Assembly (NCBI GenBank): GCA_031291445.1 | Contig: JARLJA010000076.1 | Coordinates: 1 to 64,000, forward strand | Source of the DNA: Xanthobacteraceae bacterium | GTDB taxonomy: Bacteria > Pseudomonadota > Alphaproteobacteria > Rhizobiales > Xanthobacteraceae | DNA: 64,000 bases | Reading direction: 5' to 3' | In this document: one piece after another, positions 53,763-63,547 of the stretch | Numbering within the stretch: position 1 is the first letter of the stretch | Layout: each line of letters opens with the position of its first letter | Position numbers and translations under genes: made by a program | Notes under the pieces: model-generated | What the model was told of the DNA's origin: nothing | The model's database searches: none | Seen by the model: the letters and a program-made list of their open reading frames with translations, nothing else

Positions 53763-56700
53763 TCAGGTATGCGGCGAGGCCAGGAACGCGGTCAGCGCCG
53801 CCCCGGAGAGGCTCGGGTCGGACACCAGCGTGCCGCCATGGCTGTCGCTCGCTAGCGCAAAGTTGGCGGCGGCGTATTGGCCGATCAGCGCGATGGTGGC
53901 GCTATGCGCGCCGTCGGTGACCGAGAGCGAGCCGCCTGAGTTGTCGGAGTTGGCGGCGTAGGCCAGCGTGGTATCGGCGCCGAAGGCAATGCTGGCGAGA
54001 TCGATGCCTGCGGGCCGCGACGCAACGTCGGAAGCGCCGCCCGGCGCCTGGGTGACGAAGAATCCGGTGTTCTTGACCTCGAACGACGTACCGTAGCCGT
54101 AGGGGCCGCCGACGGTGCTGTAGCCGAACAGGTTGCCCTGGCCGTCGACAAACAGGCTGTTGGCGGCGCCGCCATTGGCGCCGTCGAACCAGGAGAGCAG
54201 GGTCGGACTGGAGGCATAGCCGGACGCGGTCTTCGCGATCTCGAACACCGTGCCGTAGCCGTCGCCACCGCTGGCGGTGGAGCCGAACACGTCGCCGGCG
54301 GCGTCCATCAGCAGGTTGGACGCGGGGCCGGCGCCGTCCGGGCCGCTGAAGCTGACCAGCGTGGTCGGGCTCGCGGCGTAGCCGGAGGCGGTCTTGGCGA
54401 GCTCGAACACCGTGCCGTAGCCGGAAGCGCCGCCGGCGTAAGTGGTGCCGAACAGGTCGCCGTTGGCGTCGATCAGCAGCGGCGCGGTGGGGGCGGGCGT
54501 CGCGCCATCGGTTCCGTTGAAGCTCGTCAGGATCGCCGGGGTGGCGTTGTAGCCGCCCGCGGTCTTCACCAACTCGTACACGAAGCCCTTGCCGCCCGCG
54601 CCGCCGATCTGCGACACGCCGAACAGGTCGCCGTTGCCGTCGATCACCAGCCCGGCGGTGAGCCCGGCGGTCGAGGCGGCGAAGCTCGCGATCTGGGTGG
54701 TGGACTTGGCGTAGCCGCTCGCGGTCTTGACCACCTCGAAGATCGTGCTGCTGTTCCCACCGATCCCGAACAGGTCGCCGCTGGCGTCCATCACCAGGGT
54801 GCCCTGGGCATCATAGGTCGTGGATGCGATCGGGGTGAGCGTCGAGGCGTAGCCGGTCGCGGTCTTGGCGAGCTCGAAGACGACTGCGTTGATTCCCCTG
54901 ACGCCGAGTCCGCCGAATTGTGCGACGCCGAACAGATCGCCGCTGGCGTCGGCGATGAGACCACCCTTCAATTCGGTGGCGGTGGAGTTGCTATCGGGGG
55001 CAACCAGGGTGGGGCCGGTGTAGCCGGTCGCCGTGGGCGTAAATTCGTCGATGCCGTCGGTGAAGATGTCGCCGCTGGCGTCGACGAAGACCGGAGCGTA
55101 CGCGCCGTAATCCGCGCTGCCGTTGAAGTTGATATCGGGCCCGATGCTGACCGCGATGCCGGCGAGGATCTGGGCGTAGTGGGTGGACAGCGAGGAGAAA
55201 TTCACAGGTAGGCCGAAGCTGTCGACGACGCTGCCCCCGCCGCCGAAGCCGCTTCCGATGATGTCGAGGGGGGCCTTCGCCTGGTCGGTTGCGCCGACGG
55301 TGTAGTCGAACACCACTTTCGTCGGATCGTCGAGCGCGGCAGTGGCATTCGCATCATAGACCGCGGTGCCGCCGTTGTTGAGGGCGAGCGTCGGCGTGCC
55401 GTCGACCTTCACCGCCTGGTCGAACTCGAGCGTGAAGCTTGTCGTGTCACCGGCGCGGAAGACGCCGACGTCGTTGACGATACGGCCGACGATATTGGTC
55501 GGCTGATAGACTCCGAGCCCCGGCAGGTTGGCGAAGGTGGAGAACAGTGCCGAGAAGTCGGGGACGTTGCCGTTGGCGTCGGTGATGGTGGCGCCGCCGT
55601 TGCCGCCGCCGCCGACGATGCTGAGCTGGTCGGCGCGTTTGTCGGATGTGCCCACGGTATAGTCGAACACCATCCTGCTCGGATCATCGAGGGCGGCGGT
55701 GGCGGCGGCGTCGTAGGTCGCGGTACCGCCGTCGTTGAGCTTGATAGTCGGCTTGCCGGAGCCGGTCACCGTCACCGCATTGCTCATGGTCAGCGTGATT
55801 TGTACCGACTGGCCGACCTGCATCTCGCCGGTGACCGAGGTGGTGACGCTGGTCACCACGGTCGGGGCCTGAATCAATACGGCGGGTCCCGGATACGGGT
55901 ACGTTCCATACGTAGCGAAGAGGCTGGACAGGTTCGGCGCCAGGCCGACGCCGTCGACGATCACGGCGCCGCCGGTCGAACCTGCGACGATGACGAGGAA
56001 AGGAACGTTGCGGTCGGTCGCGCCGACGGTGTAGTCGAACACCAGGTTGGTCGCCGTGCTCGCAGTGGCGTCGTAGGTCGCGGTGCCGCCGTCGTTCAGC
56101 GTCAGCGTCGGCGTCCCGCCGGTCACCGTGACGCCGTACTGCAGGCCGACGTTGATGTGGACGGACTGGCCCGCGCCCAGCGGACCGGTGAGCGCGCTGC
56201 CGTCGGGCGCGGTGTAGGTGACGCCGGTTATGCCGCCCGGCCATTGTTCCGTGGTGGTGCTGAACCCGAGCTTGGAAATCACGTAGGACGTGTTGGTGTA
56301 CAGCGGCGAAAAGTCCGGGGTGTTGCCGTGGGCGTCGGCAATGGTCGCGCCGTTGAGGCTGCCGCCGACGAAATCGACGTAGCGCTGCTGGGTGTCGGTC
56401 GCGCCGACGGTGTAGTCGAACACCAGCTTGTCGGGATTCTTCAGCGCGGCCGTCGCCGCCGCGTCGTAGGTGGCGACCCCGCCGGTGTTGAGGGTCAGCG
56501 TGGGCGTGCCGCCGGACACCGTCACGGCCTGATTCAATGTCAGTGTGATCGCGACGGATTGGCCGACCGCGAGGTAGCCCGTCCGCGATGCGGCCACCGC
56601 GGTCACCGTTGCCGGCGCGTTGACGTCGGTGGCCACGCCGGCGACGTTGGAGTAGGTCGTGAACAGCCCGGTGAAGTCGGGCACGTTGCCGACGGCGTCG

Positions 56701-56981
56701 ACGATGGTGGCGCCCTGGGGCGATCCACCGACGATGGCGAGCTGCGCGACGTCGGTGTCGGTGGTACCCACCGTATAGTCGAACACCAGCTGGGTCGGAT
56801 CGCCCAGCGCTGCGGTCGCCGCTGCGTCGTAGACGGCGGTGCCGCCATCGTTCAGCGTCAGTGTCGGCGTGCCGCCGGACACCGTCACGGCGGCGCTCAT
56901 GCCGACCGTCAGGCTGAGGGTGGCGCCCGCGCCGAGCGCGCCCTGGGTGGACGGGGTCACGGAGGTGACGGTGGTCGACAT
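53763..56981 (-). CDS. Giant repeat protein 1: Ig-like plus GloVer repeats
   Basis: About 1072 residues from ATG 56981 with AAAGGA ahead (the track start at 57038 is upstream of this). The order is five Ig-like beta repeats, GloVer repeats (DLFGTTYAGGASGYGTVFELAKTASGY) and the shared C-terminal module ending GTLVSDPSLSGAALTAFLASPHT. There is no signal peptide and almost no Cys. It is the first of three tandem paralogues and ends 98 bp from the next. No type I exporter is in the window, so its export system must be elsewhere. Confidence 0.8.
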   Translation of the reverse strand: MSTTVTSVTPSTQGALGAGATLSLTVGMSAAVTVSGGTPTLTLNDGGTAVYDAAATAALGDPTQLVFDYTVGTTDTDVAQLAIVGGSPQGATIVDAVGNVPDFTGLFTTYSNVAGVATDVNAPATVTAVAASRTGYLAVGQSVAITLTLNQAVTVSGGTPTLTLNTGGVATYDAAATAALKNPDKLVFDYTVGATDTQQRYVDFVGGSLNGATIADAHGNTPDFSPLYTNTSYVISKLGFSTTTEQWPGGITGVTYTAPDGSALTGPLGAGQSVHINVGLQYGVTVTGGTPTLTLNDGGTATYDATASTATNLVFDYTVGATDRNVPFLVIVAGSTGGAVIVDGVGLAPNLSSLFATYGTYPYPGPAVLIQAPTVVTSVTTSVTGEMQVGQSVQITLTMSNAVTVTGSGKPTIKLNDGGTATYDAAATAALDDPSRMVFDYTVGTSDKRADQLSIVGGGGNGGATITDANGNVPDFSALFSTFANLPGLGVYQPTNIVGRIVNDVGVFRAGDTTSFTLEFDQAVKVDGTPTLALNNGGTAVYDANATAALDDPTKVVFDYTVGATDQAKAPLDIIGSGFGGGGSVVDSFGLPVNFSSLSTHYAQILAGIAVSIGPDINFNGSADYGAYAPVFVDASGDIFTDGIDEFTPTATGYTGPTLVAPDSNSTATELKGGLIADASGDLFGVAQFGGLGVRGINAVVFELAKTATGYASTLTPIASTTYDAQGTLVMDASGDLFGIGGNSSTIFEVVKTASGYAKSTTQIASFAASTAGLTAGLVIDGNGDLFGVSQIGGAGGKGFVYELVKTAGGYNATPAILTSFNGTDGATPAPTAPLLIDANGDLFGTTYAGGASGYGTVFELAKTASGYAASPTTLVSFSGPDGAGPASNLLMDAAGDVFGSTASGGDGYGTVFEIAKTASGYASSPTLLSWFDGANGGAANSLFVDGQGNLFGYSTVGGPYGYGTSFEVKNTGFFVTQAPGGASDVASRPAGIDLASIAFGADTTLAYAANSDNSGGSLSVTDGAHSATIALIGQYAAANFALASDSHGGTLVSDPSLSGAALTAFLASPHT

Positions 56982-57221
56982 GGGATGTCCTTTCTGATCG
57001 GAGTATGTCGAAACGGGAGTGCGCGCCGGGCGGGGCAAAATTTCAGGTTGCGCCGCGACGATGATTTAATCGTCTTGCGGTTTAATGACGCCGGAATTAA
57101 AAATGGGTGATTTAAACAGCGGCGCGCTGCGTCATCCTGTCGGTTGACAGCGATGACGCTCGTGGAGTCGCAGGTGATCGCCATCCGGGCGGGCGGCGCG
57201 GGGGCGATGGGCTTGCGCCTC

Positions 57222-58202
57222 TCACCCCTTCTGCTCGCTGCCGCCGATCAACAGATCGAGCGCGTGCTTGATCACGCTGCGCTCCTCCTCCGAGAACTGT
57301 TCGAGCAGGGCTTCCTCGTGGACTCGTGCCGCGCGCAACACCGGCTTGACCGTGGCGCGGCCCTTGGCGGTGAGATGGATCGGGGTGCGCCGGCGGTCGG
57401 CCGCGGTGCCGCGGCGCTCCACCAGGCCGTCGCCCACCATGCGGTCGAGCACCTTGGTCAGCCCCGGCTGCTTCATCAGCGCCATGGCGGCGAGTTCGCC
57501 GACCGAGAGGCCGTCGGTGTCGCTGAGGCAGGCGAGCACCCGCCATTCCGGCACCGAGAGGTCCCATTCCTTGAGCCGGCCGTGGAATTCGTTCGAGACC
57601 ACGAAGCTCGCCCGCGCCAGCAGATAGGCGAGGTAGTTCGGCACGAAGCCGGCGCCTGCGACGGGGGCGCGGCGGTTGAGCGCGACGCCGATGCCGCGCA
57701 GCACGCCGGAATGAAACAGCAGCGGCTCGTGTGCCCGGGTGACGAGGCGGGCGACCTCGCCGACCAGGATGGTGTGGTCGCCGCCGGGATAGCGCGCCCA
57801 GGTCCGGCACTCGAAGATCGGCGCGAGCTCGGTGAGCAGCGGCGCGCCGGTGATGCCGGCCTCGTGGGGGATGCCGGTGAACTTCTCGTCGTTGCGGCCG
57901 CCGAAGCGCAGCGCCAGGTCGCGGTGGCCCTCGCCGAGAAAGTGGATGGCGAAGGCGTCGGCGGCGACGAAGGCGTCGTGGCTCGGCGCCGATTTGGCCA
58001 CGCTCCACTGCACCAGCGGCGGATCGAGCGACACCGAGGAGAACGAGTTCGCCGTCATGCCGAGCCGCTGCGCGCCGTGGGCGGCGGTGACGATGGTGAC
58101 GCCGGTCGGAAACTGGCCGAGCGCGCGCCGCAGCGTCGCCGGGTCGAGCGGCGAGGCTGGTTCCGGCGCGATGCTTGCGGTAACGATCGGCTTTGCGGCC
58201 AC
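57222..58202 (-). CDS. Flavin reductase domain fused to a MarR regulator
   Basis: 326 residues from GTG 58202 with GGAG ahead. Residues about 20-170 form a flavin reductase/FMN-binding split barrel (ALGQFPTGVTIVTAAHGAQRLGMTANSFSSVSLDPPLVQWSV). Residues about 185-320 form a MarR winged helix (DGLSVGELAAMALMKQPGLTKVLDRMV; RRRTPIHLTAKGR). Such fusions could make regulation depend on flavin state or on the hydroxylase product. Divergent from a nicX-like gene, so it probably controls pyridine-ring breakdown. Its 3' end is duplicated at 47624-47724. Confidence 0.9.
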   Translation of the reverse strand: MAAKPIVTASIAPEPASPLDPATLRRALGQFPTGVTIVTAAHGAQRLGMTANSFSSVSLDPPLVQWSVAKSAPSHDAFVAADAFAIHFLGEGHRDLALRFGGRNDEKFTGIPHEAGITGAPLLTELAPIFECRTWARYPGGDHTILVGEVARLVTRAHEPLLFHSGVLRGIGVALNRRAPVAGAGFVPNYLAYLLARASFVVSNEFHGRLKEWDLSVPEWRVLACLSDTDGLSVGELAAMALMKQPGLTKVLDRMVGDGLVERRGTAADRRRTPIHLTAKGRATVKPVLRAARVHEEALLEQFSEEERSVIKHALDLLIGGSEQKG

Positions 58203-58328
58203 GGCGGCTCCTGTTACGTCCCCGCCGGCGCGGCGGCGCGCCGGGGTGCTTGAACTCTAAAAATATTCCTTTTCATATATCAGAAATGGACCTACCCTCC
58301 AACGCCTATCGCACACAACGAGGATGCC

Positions 58329-59375
58329 ATGCGGGCCGACCGGATCGAAGCGAAGTGGATCGACGCCTTCTGCGAAATCTTTGAGCGCTGCGCCGTGAAG
58401 CCGGGCGACACCGCGGCGATCCTGTCCGAGACCCAGTCGCGGGCGCTCAACGTCCAGCTCGCCGAGCTGGCGCTGCTGCGGATGGGGGCGCGGCCGTTCC
58501 ATGTGGTGGTGCCGACCCCGCGCAACCGCCACGCCGTGCCGGTGCGTTCGACCGGGGCCAGCGAGGCGATCGGCCGGCTCGGCCCGGTGGTGACGGCGCT
58601 GCAGCAGGCCGGCTTCGTGGTCGACTGCACCATCGAGGGCCTGATGCACGCGGTGGAGACCCCGGACATCCTCAAGGCCGGCGCCCGCATCCTCAACATC
58701 TCCAACGAGCATCCGGAAGCGCTGGAGCGCATGGTGCCCGATCCGGCGCTGGAGCAGCGGGTCCGCGCCGCCGCCAAGATGCTGCGCGGCGCCAAGCGGA
58801 TGAAGGTGACCTCCAAGGCCGGCTCCAACCTCGACGTCGACATGGTCGGCGCCTCGACCGTGGGGGTGTGGGGCTGGACCGACCGGCCCGGTACGCTGGC
58901 GCACTGGCCCGGCGGCATCATCGTCAGCTTTCCCAAGCCCGGCACCATCAACGGCAAGCTGGTGATGGCGCCCGGCGACATCAACCTCACCTTCAAGCGC
59001 TACCTCGCCACGCCGATCGAGCTCACCCTGAAGGACGACTACATCGTCGACCTCAAGGGCGAGGGTGCCGACGCCGCCATGATGGAGCGCTATCTCGCCG
59101 CCTGGGGCGACCGCGAGGCCTATGCGGTGTCCCATGTCGGCTGGGGCATGAATCCCGGCGCCCGCTACGAGGCGCTGACGATGTACGACAAGGACGACAC
59201 CAACGGCACCGAGCTGCGCGCGGTGGCGGGCAACTTCCTGTTCTCGACCGGCGCCAACGAGTTCGCCGGGCGCTACACCGCCGGCCATTTCGACCTGCCG
59301 ATGATGGGCACCACCATCACCGTCGACGACCTCACGGTGATCAAGGACGGCGTGCTGCAGGACGTGTTCGGCTGA
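58329..59375 (+). CDS. nicX: 2,5-dihydroxypyridine 5,6-dioxygenase-like enzyme (NicX family)
   Basis: 348 residues resembling NicX, the iron dioxygenase that opens the pyridine ring in nicotinate degradation and belongs to a metallopeptidase-like (M29) fold. Candidate metal ligands lie in EGADAAMMERYLAAWGDREAYAVSHVGWGMNPGARYEALTMYD and AGHFDLPMMGTTITVDD. GAGGAT precedes the ATG. The divergent fusion regulator carries a flavin reductase domain, which fits a two-component hydroxylase upstream in the pathway. No other nic genes are visible, so its substrate may be a different dihydroxypyridine. Confidence 0.8.
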   Translation: MRADRIEAKWIDAFCEIFERCAVKPGDTAAILSETQSRALNVQLAELALLRMGARPFHVVVPTPRNRHAVPVRSTGASEAIGRLGPVVTALQQAGFVVDCTIEGLMHAVETPDILKAGARILNISNEHPEALERMVPDPALEQRVRAAAKMLRGAKRMKVTSKAGSNLDVDMVGASTVGVWGWTDRPGTLAHWPGGIIVSFPKPGTINGKLVMAPGDINLTFKRYLATPIELTLKDDYIVDLKGEGADAAMMERYLAAWGDREAYAVSHVGWGMNPGARYEALTMYDKDDTNGTELRAVAGNFLFSTGANEFAGRYTAGHFDLPMMGTTITVDDLTVIKDGVLQDVFG

Positions 59376-59385
59376 GGCTCGGCGG

Positions 59386-60957
59386 TCAAGCCGGATCGCA
59401 GTCGAGCGGGGCGGAGGCCGTGGTCGCTGCGTCGGGCGCCGGAGCGTCCCGGTCCGATGCGCGCGCGAGGCACGCCAGCACGACGATGGCTGACACCACG
59501 GTGATCGCGATCAGGACGTAGATCAGGATCCGGAACGCGTCGGCGTAGCTGTGGACCAGCTGGTCTCGGCTGATCCCCGGCAGCAACGACAGCGCCCGCG
59601 ACACGTCGCCGGTGGCGATCCGCGCGGCGGCTTCCGCGATCCGGCCGGCGGCGGGCGCGGCCTCGTCCGGCAGCAGGCCGCCGATTCGCGCCTGCATCAG
59701 GTCCGCGAGAATCGCGCTGACCAGCGCCAGCGCCACGCCTTCGCCGGCGACGCGGGTGGTGCTGAAGATTCCCGTCGCCATTCCGGCACGCTCCGTCGGC
59801 ACCACGCTGACCGAGAGGCCGTCCATCAGGCCCCAGGGCAGGCCCGCGCCCAGTCCGATGACCAGCATCGGCACGACGGTCGCCGTCCCATCGCCGACCT
59901 CGGCGCGGCCGAGCAGGAACAGGCCCGCGGCCGCGATCAGGAGGCCCGCGCCGGAGATCACCCCGGGCGAGAACCATCGCACCAGGGTCGCCGCAATCGA
60001 CGGCACCACCAGCATCGGCAGCGACAACGCCAGCATCAGCAGGCCCGCGTCGACCTCGCTCATGGCCTCGACGCCGATGAACCGGAGCGGCAGCAGCACC
60101 AGGAGGACGATGTAGCAGTAGCAGGTCGCGATCGGCAGCGCCTGGACGCCGACGAAGCGCGGATAGCGAAACAACGAGAGGTCGAGCATCGGCCGTGCGA
60201 CGCGGGCTTCGACCGCGACAAAGATCGCGGCGGCCAGCGCGGCGGCGGCGAACAGGCCGACGACCAGCGGGCTGGTCCAGCCGTTCTCCGGCGCCTGGAT
60301 GAGGGCGAAGGTGAACAGGGAGAGTGCGCCGGTGAACGTCGCGGTACCGAGCCAGTCGAGCCCCGTCGCGTCGAGATCGCGCGACTCTCGCATCCGTGGC
60401 GCGCCGAACGCCAGCGCCAGCAGCGCGACGACCGTCGTCGACACGAACACCGCGCGCCAGCCGAGGGCCGCGACCAGGGAGCCGGCGAGCAGCGGGCCGA
60501 AGGCGAGGCCGATGCCGAATGTGGTGCCGAGCAGGCTGAAGGCGCGCGTCCTGGCGCGACCTTCGAATTCCTGCGCCAGCGCCGCGCCGCCGCCCGCCAG
60601 GGTCGCCGCGGCCGCAACGCCCTGCACGGCGCGGCCGAGGTCGATGACCAGGACCGACGGCGCGAGCGCGAGCGCAAGCGACGCCGCGGCGAACAGCGCG
60701 ACGCCGGCGACGAACAGCCGCTTGCGGCCGAAGGCGTCGGCGAGTGCGCCGGCCGCCATCTGGAAGCCGCCGAAAGTCAGCATGAAGGCGTTGGTGATCC
60801 AGTTCAGCGCCGTGGCATCGCCGCCGAGCGCGCGGCCGATGGCCGGCGTGGCGACCGCCCCGCCGGAAAAACTCATCGGCAGGATGATGGCGGCGAGGCA
60901 GACCGCGAGCAGGACGGACGGCCTGCCGCGGTCGCGGGAGTGGGGCGGATTGGTCAT
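59386..60957 (-). CDS. MFS efflux transporter, EmrB/QacA-like (DHA2)
   Basis: 523 residues with about fourteen spans. Motifs include ALADAFGRKRLFVAG (loop 2-3) and LGTTFGIGLAFGPLLAGSLVAALGWRAVF (helix 5), typical of DHA2 multidrug exporters. It is convergent with the nicX-like gene and divergent from a LysR gene, whose product probably regulates it. Substrate unknown. Confidence 0.88.
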   Translation of the reverse strand: MTNPPHSRDRGRPSVLLAVCLAAIILPMSFSGGAVATPAIGRALGGDATALNWITNAFMLTFGGFQMAAGALADAFGRKRLFVAGVALFAAASLALALAPSVLVIDLGRAVQGVAAAATLAGGGAALAQEFEGRARTRAFSLLGTTFGIGLAFGPLLAGSLVAALGWRAVFVSTTVVALLALAFGAPRMRESRDLDATGLDWLGTATFTGALSLFTFALIQAPENGWTSPLVVGLFAAAALAAAIFVAVEARVARPMLDLSLFRYPRFVGVQALPIATCYCYIVLLVLLPLRFIGVEAMSEVDAGLLMLALSLPMLVVPSIAATLVRWFSPGVISGAGLLIAAAGLFLLGRAEVGDGTATVVPMLVIGLGAGLPWGLMDGLSVSVVPTERAGMATGIFSTTRVAGEGVALALVSAILADLMQARIGGLLPDEAAPAAGRIAEAAARIATGDVSRALSLLPGISRDQLVHSYADAFRILIYVLIAITVVSAIVVLACLARASDRDAPAPDAATTASAPLDCDPA

Positions 60958-61013
60958 TGCAGCTCACAGGTTGGGACGAGGCTCTCGGCCTCCGGCGAAG
61001 CTGCATGGAGATA

Positions 61014-61028
61014 TTGCGGATATGGCAA
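61014..61028. promoter_or_regulatory. LysR-type (T-N11-A) site between the MFS and LysR genes
   Basis: TTGC-GGATATG-GCAA is a perfect 4-bp-arm inverted repeat with the T-N11-A spacing typical of LysR targets. It lies 57 bp before the MFS start and 58 bp before the LysR start, a central position for control of both. Confidence 0.5.
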
Positions 61029-61085
61029 CCGATAAATGGCCTCAACTTCCATTGATTACGGATAAAAACGATCTAATATCTGCGA

Positions 61086-62036
61086 ATGGACAGCCTGACC
61101 GGCCTCTTGGCTTTTGTGCGAACCGCGGAGACGCTGAGCTTTGTCGCGGCGGGGCGGTTGCTCGGCATCTCGGCATCGGCGGTGGGCAAGAACGTCGCGC
61201 GGCTCGAGCAGGCCGTCGGGGTTCGCCTGTTCCAGCGCAGCACCCGGCGCGTGAACCTGACGGCGGAGGGCGTGCTGTTCTACGAGCGCTGCCGCCGCAT
61301 TCTCGACGACCTCGCGGAGGCCGAAGCGATGTTGTCGCACGCCGCGCAGACGCCGCGCGGCAAGTTGCGCGTCAGCCTTCCCACCATCGGCTACCGGTTT
61401 CTGCTGCCGGTGCTGCCGGAGTTCGCGGCGCTCTATCCCGCGATCGAGCTCGATCTCGACTTCAACGATCGCATCGTCGACGTCATCGACGAAGGCCTCG
61501 ACGTCGTGATCCGCAGTGGCGATCTGGCGGACTCGCGCCTGATGTCGCGGCGGCTCGGGGAATTCCGCTTCGTGCTGTGCGCGGCTCCAGGCTATCTGGG
61601 GCAAGCCGGCGCGCCGACGACGGTGGCCGACCTTGCGCGCCACCGGTGCATCCGGTTTCGCTTTCCAACCTCCGGCAAGCTGCAGGACTGGTCGATGCGT
61701 GGCGATGCCGACGCCGCCGCGCGACTATCGACCGTGCTCACCTGCAACAACATGGAGGCGCTGCTGACCGCCGCGATCGACGGCTTCGGCATCGCCTACA
61801 TGCCGGACTTCCTGGCCCGGCAGGCGATCGCGACCGGAGCGCTGCGGACCATGCTCGACGATGAACTGGTCAATCCCGGGCAGTTCTGGCTGCTGTGGCC
61901 ATCGGGCCGTCACCTGTCGCCTAAGGTTCGCGTGTTCGTCGATTTCATGGCCGAGCGCCTGCTTCCGGCCGCCGCGGAGCGATCTGTGGTCCCGATATCC
62001 GGTCCGGACCGGCGTGCGCCCGTCATGCCCCTGTAA
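61086..62036 (+). CDS. LysR-family regulator
   Basis: 316 residues. The N-terminal winged helix is MDSLTGLLAFVRTAETLSFVAAGRLLGISASAVGKNVARLEQAVG, followed by FQRSTRRVNLTAEG. The effector domain (about 95-300) is typical of the CrgA/DsdC-like branch: IELDLDFNDRIVDVIDEGLDVVIRSG. It is divergent from the MFS exporter and likely induces it on binding the exported compound. The C-terminal 20 residues are extra and low-complexity. Confidence 0.92.
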   Translation: MDSLTGLLAFVRTAETLSFVAAGRLLGISASAVGKNVARLEQAVGVRLFQRSTRRVNLTAEGVLFYERCRRILDDLAEAEAMLSHAAQTPRGKLRVSLPTIGYRFLLPVLPEFAALYPAIELDLDFNDRIVDVIDEGLDVVIRSGDLADSRLMSRRLGEFRFVLCAAPGYLGQAGAPTTVADLARHRCIRFRFPTSGKLQDWSMRGDADAAARLSTVLTCNNMEALLTAAIDGFGIAYMPDFLARQAIATGALRTMLDDELVNPGQFWLLWPSGRHLSPKVRVFVDFMAERLLPAAAERSVVPISGPDRRAPVMPL

Positions 62037-62081
62037 TCAAAACGGTATCCGGCAGGGCGGCGCGGCAAACTTCACCAAATC

Positions 62082-62098
62082 TTGACGTTTTTCGTCAA
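62082..62098. promoter_or_regulatory. Inverted repeat in front of the chemoreceptor gene
   Basis: TTGACG-TTTTT-CGTCAA is a perfect 6-bp-arm inverted repeat, followed by GGGGGCCCCC (62104-62113). It could be the LysR terminator, or an operator overlapping a -35-like TTGACG for the chemoreceptor gene. The TTG at 62082 used by the ORF track lies inside it and is not a likely start. Confidence 0.4.
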
Positions 62099-62138
62099 CT
62101 TTGGGGGGCCCCCGAAAGTGCCCCGCGAGCCCGTTCCG

Positions 62139-63482
62139 ATGTTTTCCGACAGCAATCTGACGATCCGCTTCCTGGTCTACGCGGTGGTGTCCGCCCTGCT
62201 GCTGATGCTGGCCTTCGGCGGCGGCGCCGGCTTCATCACGGTGCTCTATCTCAACAACCAGATCACCAGCCTGTCGGGCGATTTCGGCGCGCTGACCGGC
62301 GCGAGCCACGACCACGCGCTGGAGGTCTATCGCGCCGCCCAGGCGGCGTTCGCCTATTTCCTGATGGCCTGCGCCGCGATCACCGTGGTCGTGGCGACGG
62401 TCTGCGTCACCACCTACTTCGCCGTGCGCAACGGCATCCTCGCGCCGCTGGCGCGGATCGTGACGGCGATGCGGCAGGTCGCCGACCAGAACTACGACAC
62501 GCCGATCCCCGGGCTCGGCAAGACCAACGAGATCGGCCGGCTCGCCGCCACCCTCGAAGTGTTCAAGACCAACGGCATCGAGCGTCAGCGCCTGACCGAG
62601 CAGAAGCTGCGCGAGGCCGAGCACCAGGGCGAGCGCACCCGCTACCTCGATGAGCGGATCCGCGCCTTCAACGACCTGGTGTCCCACGTGGTCTCGAGCG
62701 TGGCGTCCTCGGCGGTGCGGCTCAAGAGCAACGCCGAGACCCTGTCGCAGGCCGCCAACGACACCTCGAGCAAGGCCAATGCGGTCGCCAGCGGCGCCAG
62801 CCAGGCCTCGACCAGCGTGCAGACGGTGGCCGGCGCCACCGAGGAACTGACCACGTCGATCGGCGCCATCAGCCAGCGCGTCACCGACGCCACCCAGCGC
62901 GCCGAGGCGGTGGCGGCGCGGGGCCAGAAGACCCGCGACACCATCCACATCCTGTCCGAAGGCGCCGACAAGATCGGCGCGGTGGTCCAGCTGGTGCAGG
63001 ACATCGCCTCGCAGACCAACCTGCTGGCGCTCAACGCCACCATCGAGGCGGCCCGCGCCGGGGAGGCCGGCAAGGGCTTCGCGGTGGTCGCCTCCGAGGT
63101 CAAGAACCTCGCCAACCAGACCAGCAAGGCGACCGAGGAAATCTCGGCGCAGGTCGCCAGCATCCAGAGCATCACCGCCGAGACCCGCGGCGCCATCGAC
63201 GAGATCTCCAACACCATCGCCGAGATCAGCGCCATCATGAGCGGGATCGAGGTCGACACCGCCCAGCAGCGGACCGCCACCCAGGGCATCGCCCGCAGCG
63301 TCCAGGACGCCGCGCGCGGCACGCTCGACGTTTCCAATCACATCGTGCAGATTACCTCGACATCCGCCGAAACCGGGCGGATGGCCAACGACGCGCGCGA
63401 GTCGGCGGTCGACCTGTCGCAGCAGGCCGAGACGCTGAAGCGCGAGGTCGACGGCTTCATCGTCAGCGTGCGCGCCATGTAG
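62139..63482 (+). CDS. Methyl-accepting chemotaxis protein
   Basis: 447 residues starting [32 protein letters not shown]. Two membrane spans (about 9-31 and 68-92) enclose a very short external loop of some 35 residues. A HAMP domain follows ([39 protein letters not shown]). The signalling tip is intact: [48 protein letters not shown]. With so small an outer loop it probably senses membrane or internal signals rather than a bound solute. It couples to CheA/CheW elsewhere. Confidence 0.93.
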   Translation: MFSDSNLTIRFLVYAVVSALLLMLAFGGGAGFITVLYLNNQITSLSGDFGALTGASHDHALEVYRAAQAAFAYFLMACAAITVVVATVCVTTYFAVRNGILAPLARIVTAMRQVADQNYDTPIPGLGKTNEIGRLAATLEVFKTNGIERQRLTEQKLREAEHQGERTRYLDERIRAFNDLVSHVVSSVASSAVRLKSNAETLSQAANDTSSKANAVASGASQASTSVQTVAGATEELTTSIGAISQRVTDATQRAEAVAARGQKTRDTIHILSEGADKIGAVVQLVQDIASQTNLLALNATIEAARAGEAGKGFAVVASEVKNLANQTSKATEEISAQVASIQSITAETRGAIDEISNTIAEISAIMSGIEVDTAQQRTATQGIARSVQDAARGTLDVSNHIVQITSTSAETGRMANDARESAVDLSQQAETLKREVDGFIVSVRAM

Positions 63483-63547
63483 GGCTGCCGCCTCGGGGGG
63501 CCGTCCGATCCGCGCCGGTGGCGTGGACAGGGGCGGCGGGGGCGGCC

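Noticed and set aside
47740-56981. CRISPR-like periodicity in the giant genes
   Set aside because: The repeats are about 330 bp or about 150 bp, in frame and coding, with no short uniform spacers.
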